This document shows positions 63,091 to 64,000 of a stretch of 64,000 bases of DNA, piece by piece. The notes below the pieces were generated by a model. It was not told the DNA's origin. It worked only from the letters and a program-made list of their open reading frames with translations, and ran no database searches. The DNA lies in NCBI GenBank assembly GCA_934157205.1, contig CAKPHJ010000005.1:1-64000 (forward strand), given 5' to 3'. Each line of letters opens with the position of its first letter. Within the stretch, counting starts at the first letter, position 1. The position numbers were made by a program, and so were the translations under genes. The stretch comes from an uncultured Clostridia bacterium (GTDB taxonomy: Bacteria > Bacillota > Clostridia > TANB77 > CAG-508).

Positions 63091-63981
63091 TTAATCTATT
63101 TTTAAACTTCTTGGATTAAACTTAGATATTTTATTTAATTCTTCAAACATCTTTTTTTCTTCATTTGTAAGTTTCTTTGGTACCATTACTTTTACTTCTG
63201 CAACAAGATCTCCTCTTTTTCCATTTTCTGTTTTATATCCTTTTCCAGGTATTCTTATTTTTTCACCACTTTGAATTCCTTGTGGTATATATATATTTGT
63301 TGAATCATCAATGGTTTCAAGATTAGTTCTTGTTCCTAAAGCTGCTTCCCATGGTGTTAAAAATAAATCTGTGTAAATATCACTTCCGTTTAGTTTAAAT
63401 TTGCTGTTGTTTTCAATATTGATTTTTATAAATAAATCTCCGTTTTTGCCTCCATTTTTGCCTTGTTTACCTTGTCCTATTAGTCTTATTTTTCCTCCAT
63501 TGCATATTCCTTCTGGTATTTTAACAGTTATTGTTTTAGCTTTGCCTTCTAATGTTCGCAAAGATATTGTTTTATTTAAACCATAAAAAGCTTCTTGAAT
63601 AGTAGTATTTATTTGAGTTTCAATGTTTTCTCCTTTTATTGGCTTTGAATTACTATTTTTTATTTCGTTATTATTTTCGCCTTTTACATTTTCAATGAAC
63701 ATACTTAGAAAATCACCTTTTTTACTTTTTCCAGAAAAAGCTCTGTGTTCTTTTCTAAATTTTGAGTTCCATATTCTGTCATATTTTCTTTTTGAAGCTG
63801 GTACAGATAATGTTCTATATGCTTCGTTAATATCTTTTATTTTTTCTTCTGCTAATTTATCTCCAACATTTAAGTCCGGATGATATTTTTTTGCAGCTAT
63901 TCTATATGCGTTTTTTATTTCATCTGTAGAAACACGATTTGTTTCTAAGTTTAAAATTTTGTAATAATTTTTATAAACCAT
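63091..63981 (-). CDS. DnaJ-like co-chaperone without zinc finger (CbpA type)
   Basis: This protein of about 296 residues has an N-terminal J domain with the HPD tripeptide (KKYHPDLNVGD, about residue 33). A Gly/Ser-poor linker follows, then two C-terminal substrate-binding domains: ITVKIPEGICNGGKIRLIGQG near 155 and TNIYIPQGIQSGEKIRIPGKG near 230. There is no C-x-x-C-x-G-x-G zinc region, so it is a type II J protein like CbpA. It stimulates an Hsp70 partner. AGGGAGG nine bases upstream supports the ATG at 63981. An ATG at 63990 would touch the SD. It lies upstream of the VirD4 cluster on the same strand, 104 bp before the next gene, an unusual neighbour for a J protein. Confidence 0.9.
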   Translation of the reverse strand: MVYKNYYKILNLETNRVSTDEIKNAYRIAAKKYHPDLNVGDKLAEEKIKDINEAYRTLSVPASKRKYDRIWNSKFRKEHRAFSGKSKKGDFLSMFIENVKGENNNEIKNSNSKPIKGENIETQINTTIQEAFYGLNKTISLRTLEGKAKTITVKIPEGICNGGKIRLIGQGKQGKNGGKNGDLFIKINIENNSKFKLNGSDIYTDLFLTPWEAALGTRTNLETIDDSTNIYIPQGIQSGEKIRIPGKGYKTENGKRGDLVAEVKVMVPKKLTNEEKKMFEELNKISKFNPRSLKID

Positions 63982-64000
63982 TTTTAACATCCTCCCTAAA

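Overview
The window is very AT-rich DNA from a low-GC, endospore-forming Firmicute, most likely an uncultured gut-type clostridium. The evidence is a full SpoIIE, CotF-like coat proteins, MecA, AGGAGG-type ribosome binding sites with several TTG starts, and giant wall-anchored surface proteins. Most genes lie on the minus strand. I see no tRNA, rRNA, CRISPR array or transposase.

Layout. 1-7600: the edge-truncated end of a giant SF2 helicase, a small multidrug export family protein, an AI-2E family transporter, exonuclease III and a G5/3D cell-wall protein. 7700-10060: a repeat fragment, a lipoprotein under a near-perfect sigma-A promoter, and lemA-htpX. 10100-16640: a probable operon read spoIIE, WG-repeat protein, tail-anchored protein, acpS, tatD. 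16829-17094: a 266-bp element with 62-bp perfect terminal inverted repeats. 17174-41141: two paralogous pairs of giant surface proteins (A then B, and A' then B') separated by a PHP phosphoesterase and an unknown protein. 41584-42368: two small plus-strand genes. 42380-48599: the elongation/septum operon DUF4321-radC-mreB-mreC-mreD-mrdA-minC. 48815-56550: mecA, an M23 peptidase, two coat-like proteins, pcrA, a ZIP transporter, prfA and an HTH regulator. 56807-59869: a YhaN/YhaO-like ATPase and nuclease pair. 60104-63981: a VirD4/TraG-like coupling ATPase, two unknown proteins and a DnaJ-like protein.

Main discovery. Four genes here are broken by a +1 shift: the AI-2E transporter, surface protein A, the ZIP transporter and the VirD4/TraG ATPase. 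In all four the only place that restores the conserved protein is an in-frame CGG codon followed by one extra base (CGGA, CGGA, CGGA, CGGT). Reading by eye through about 19,600 codons of the genes I accept, I find no other in-frame CGG. The trinucleotide CGG does occur out of frame about 75 times in intact genes. This is hard to explain as sequencing error or ordinary decay. It suggests that in this lineage CGG is not a normal arginine codon but a +1 frameshift signal, perhaps an unassigned codon or one read as a quadruplet CGGN. Skipping the C gives GGN (Gly), which is the family consensus at the ZIP and Walker A sites.

Other points of interest are the duplicated adhesin pair with degenerate thioester and non-LPXTG anchors, a dispersed intergenic repeat family, a MITE-like hairpin element with a partial second copy, and a helicase with a possible ADP-ribosyltransferase-like N-terminus.
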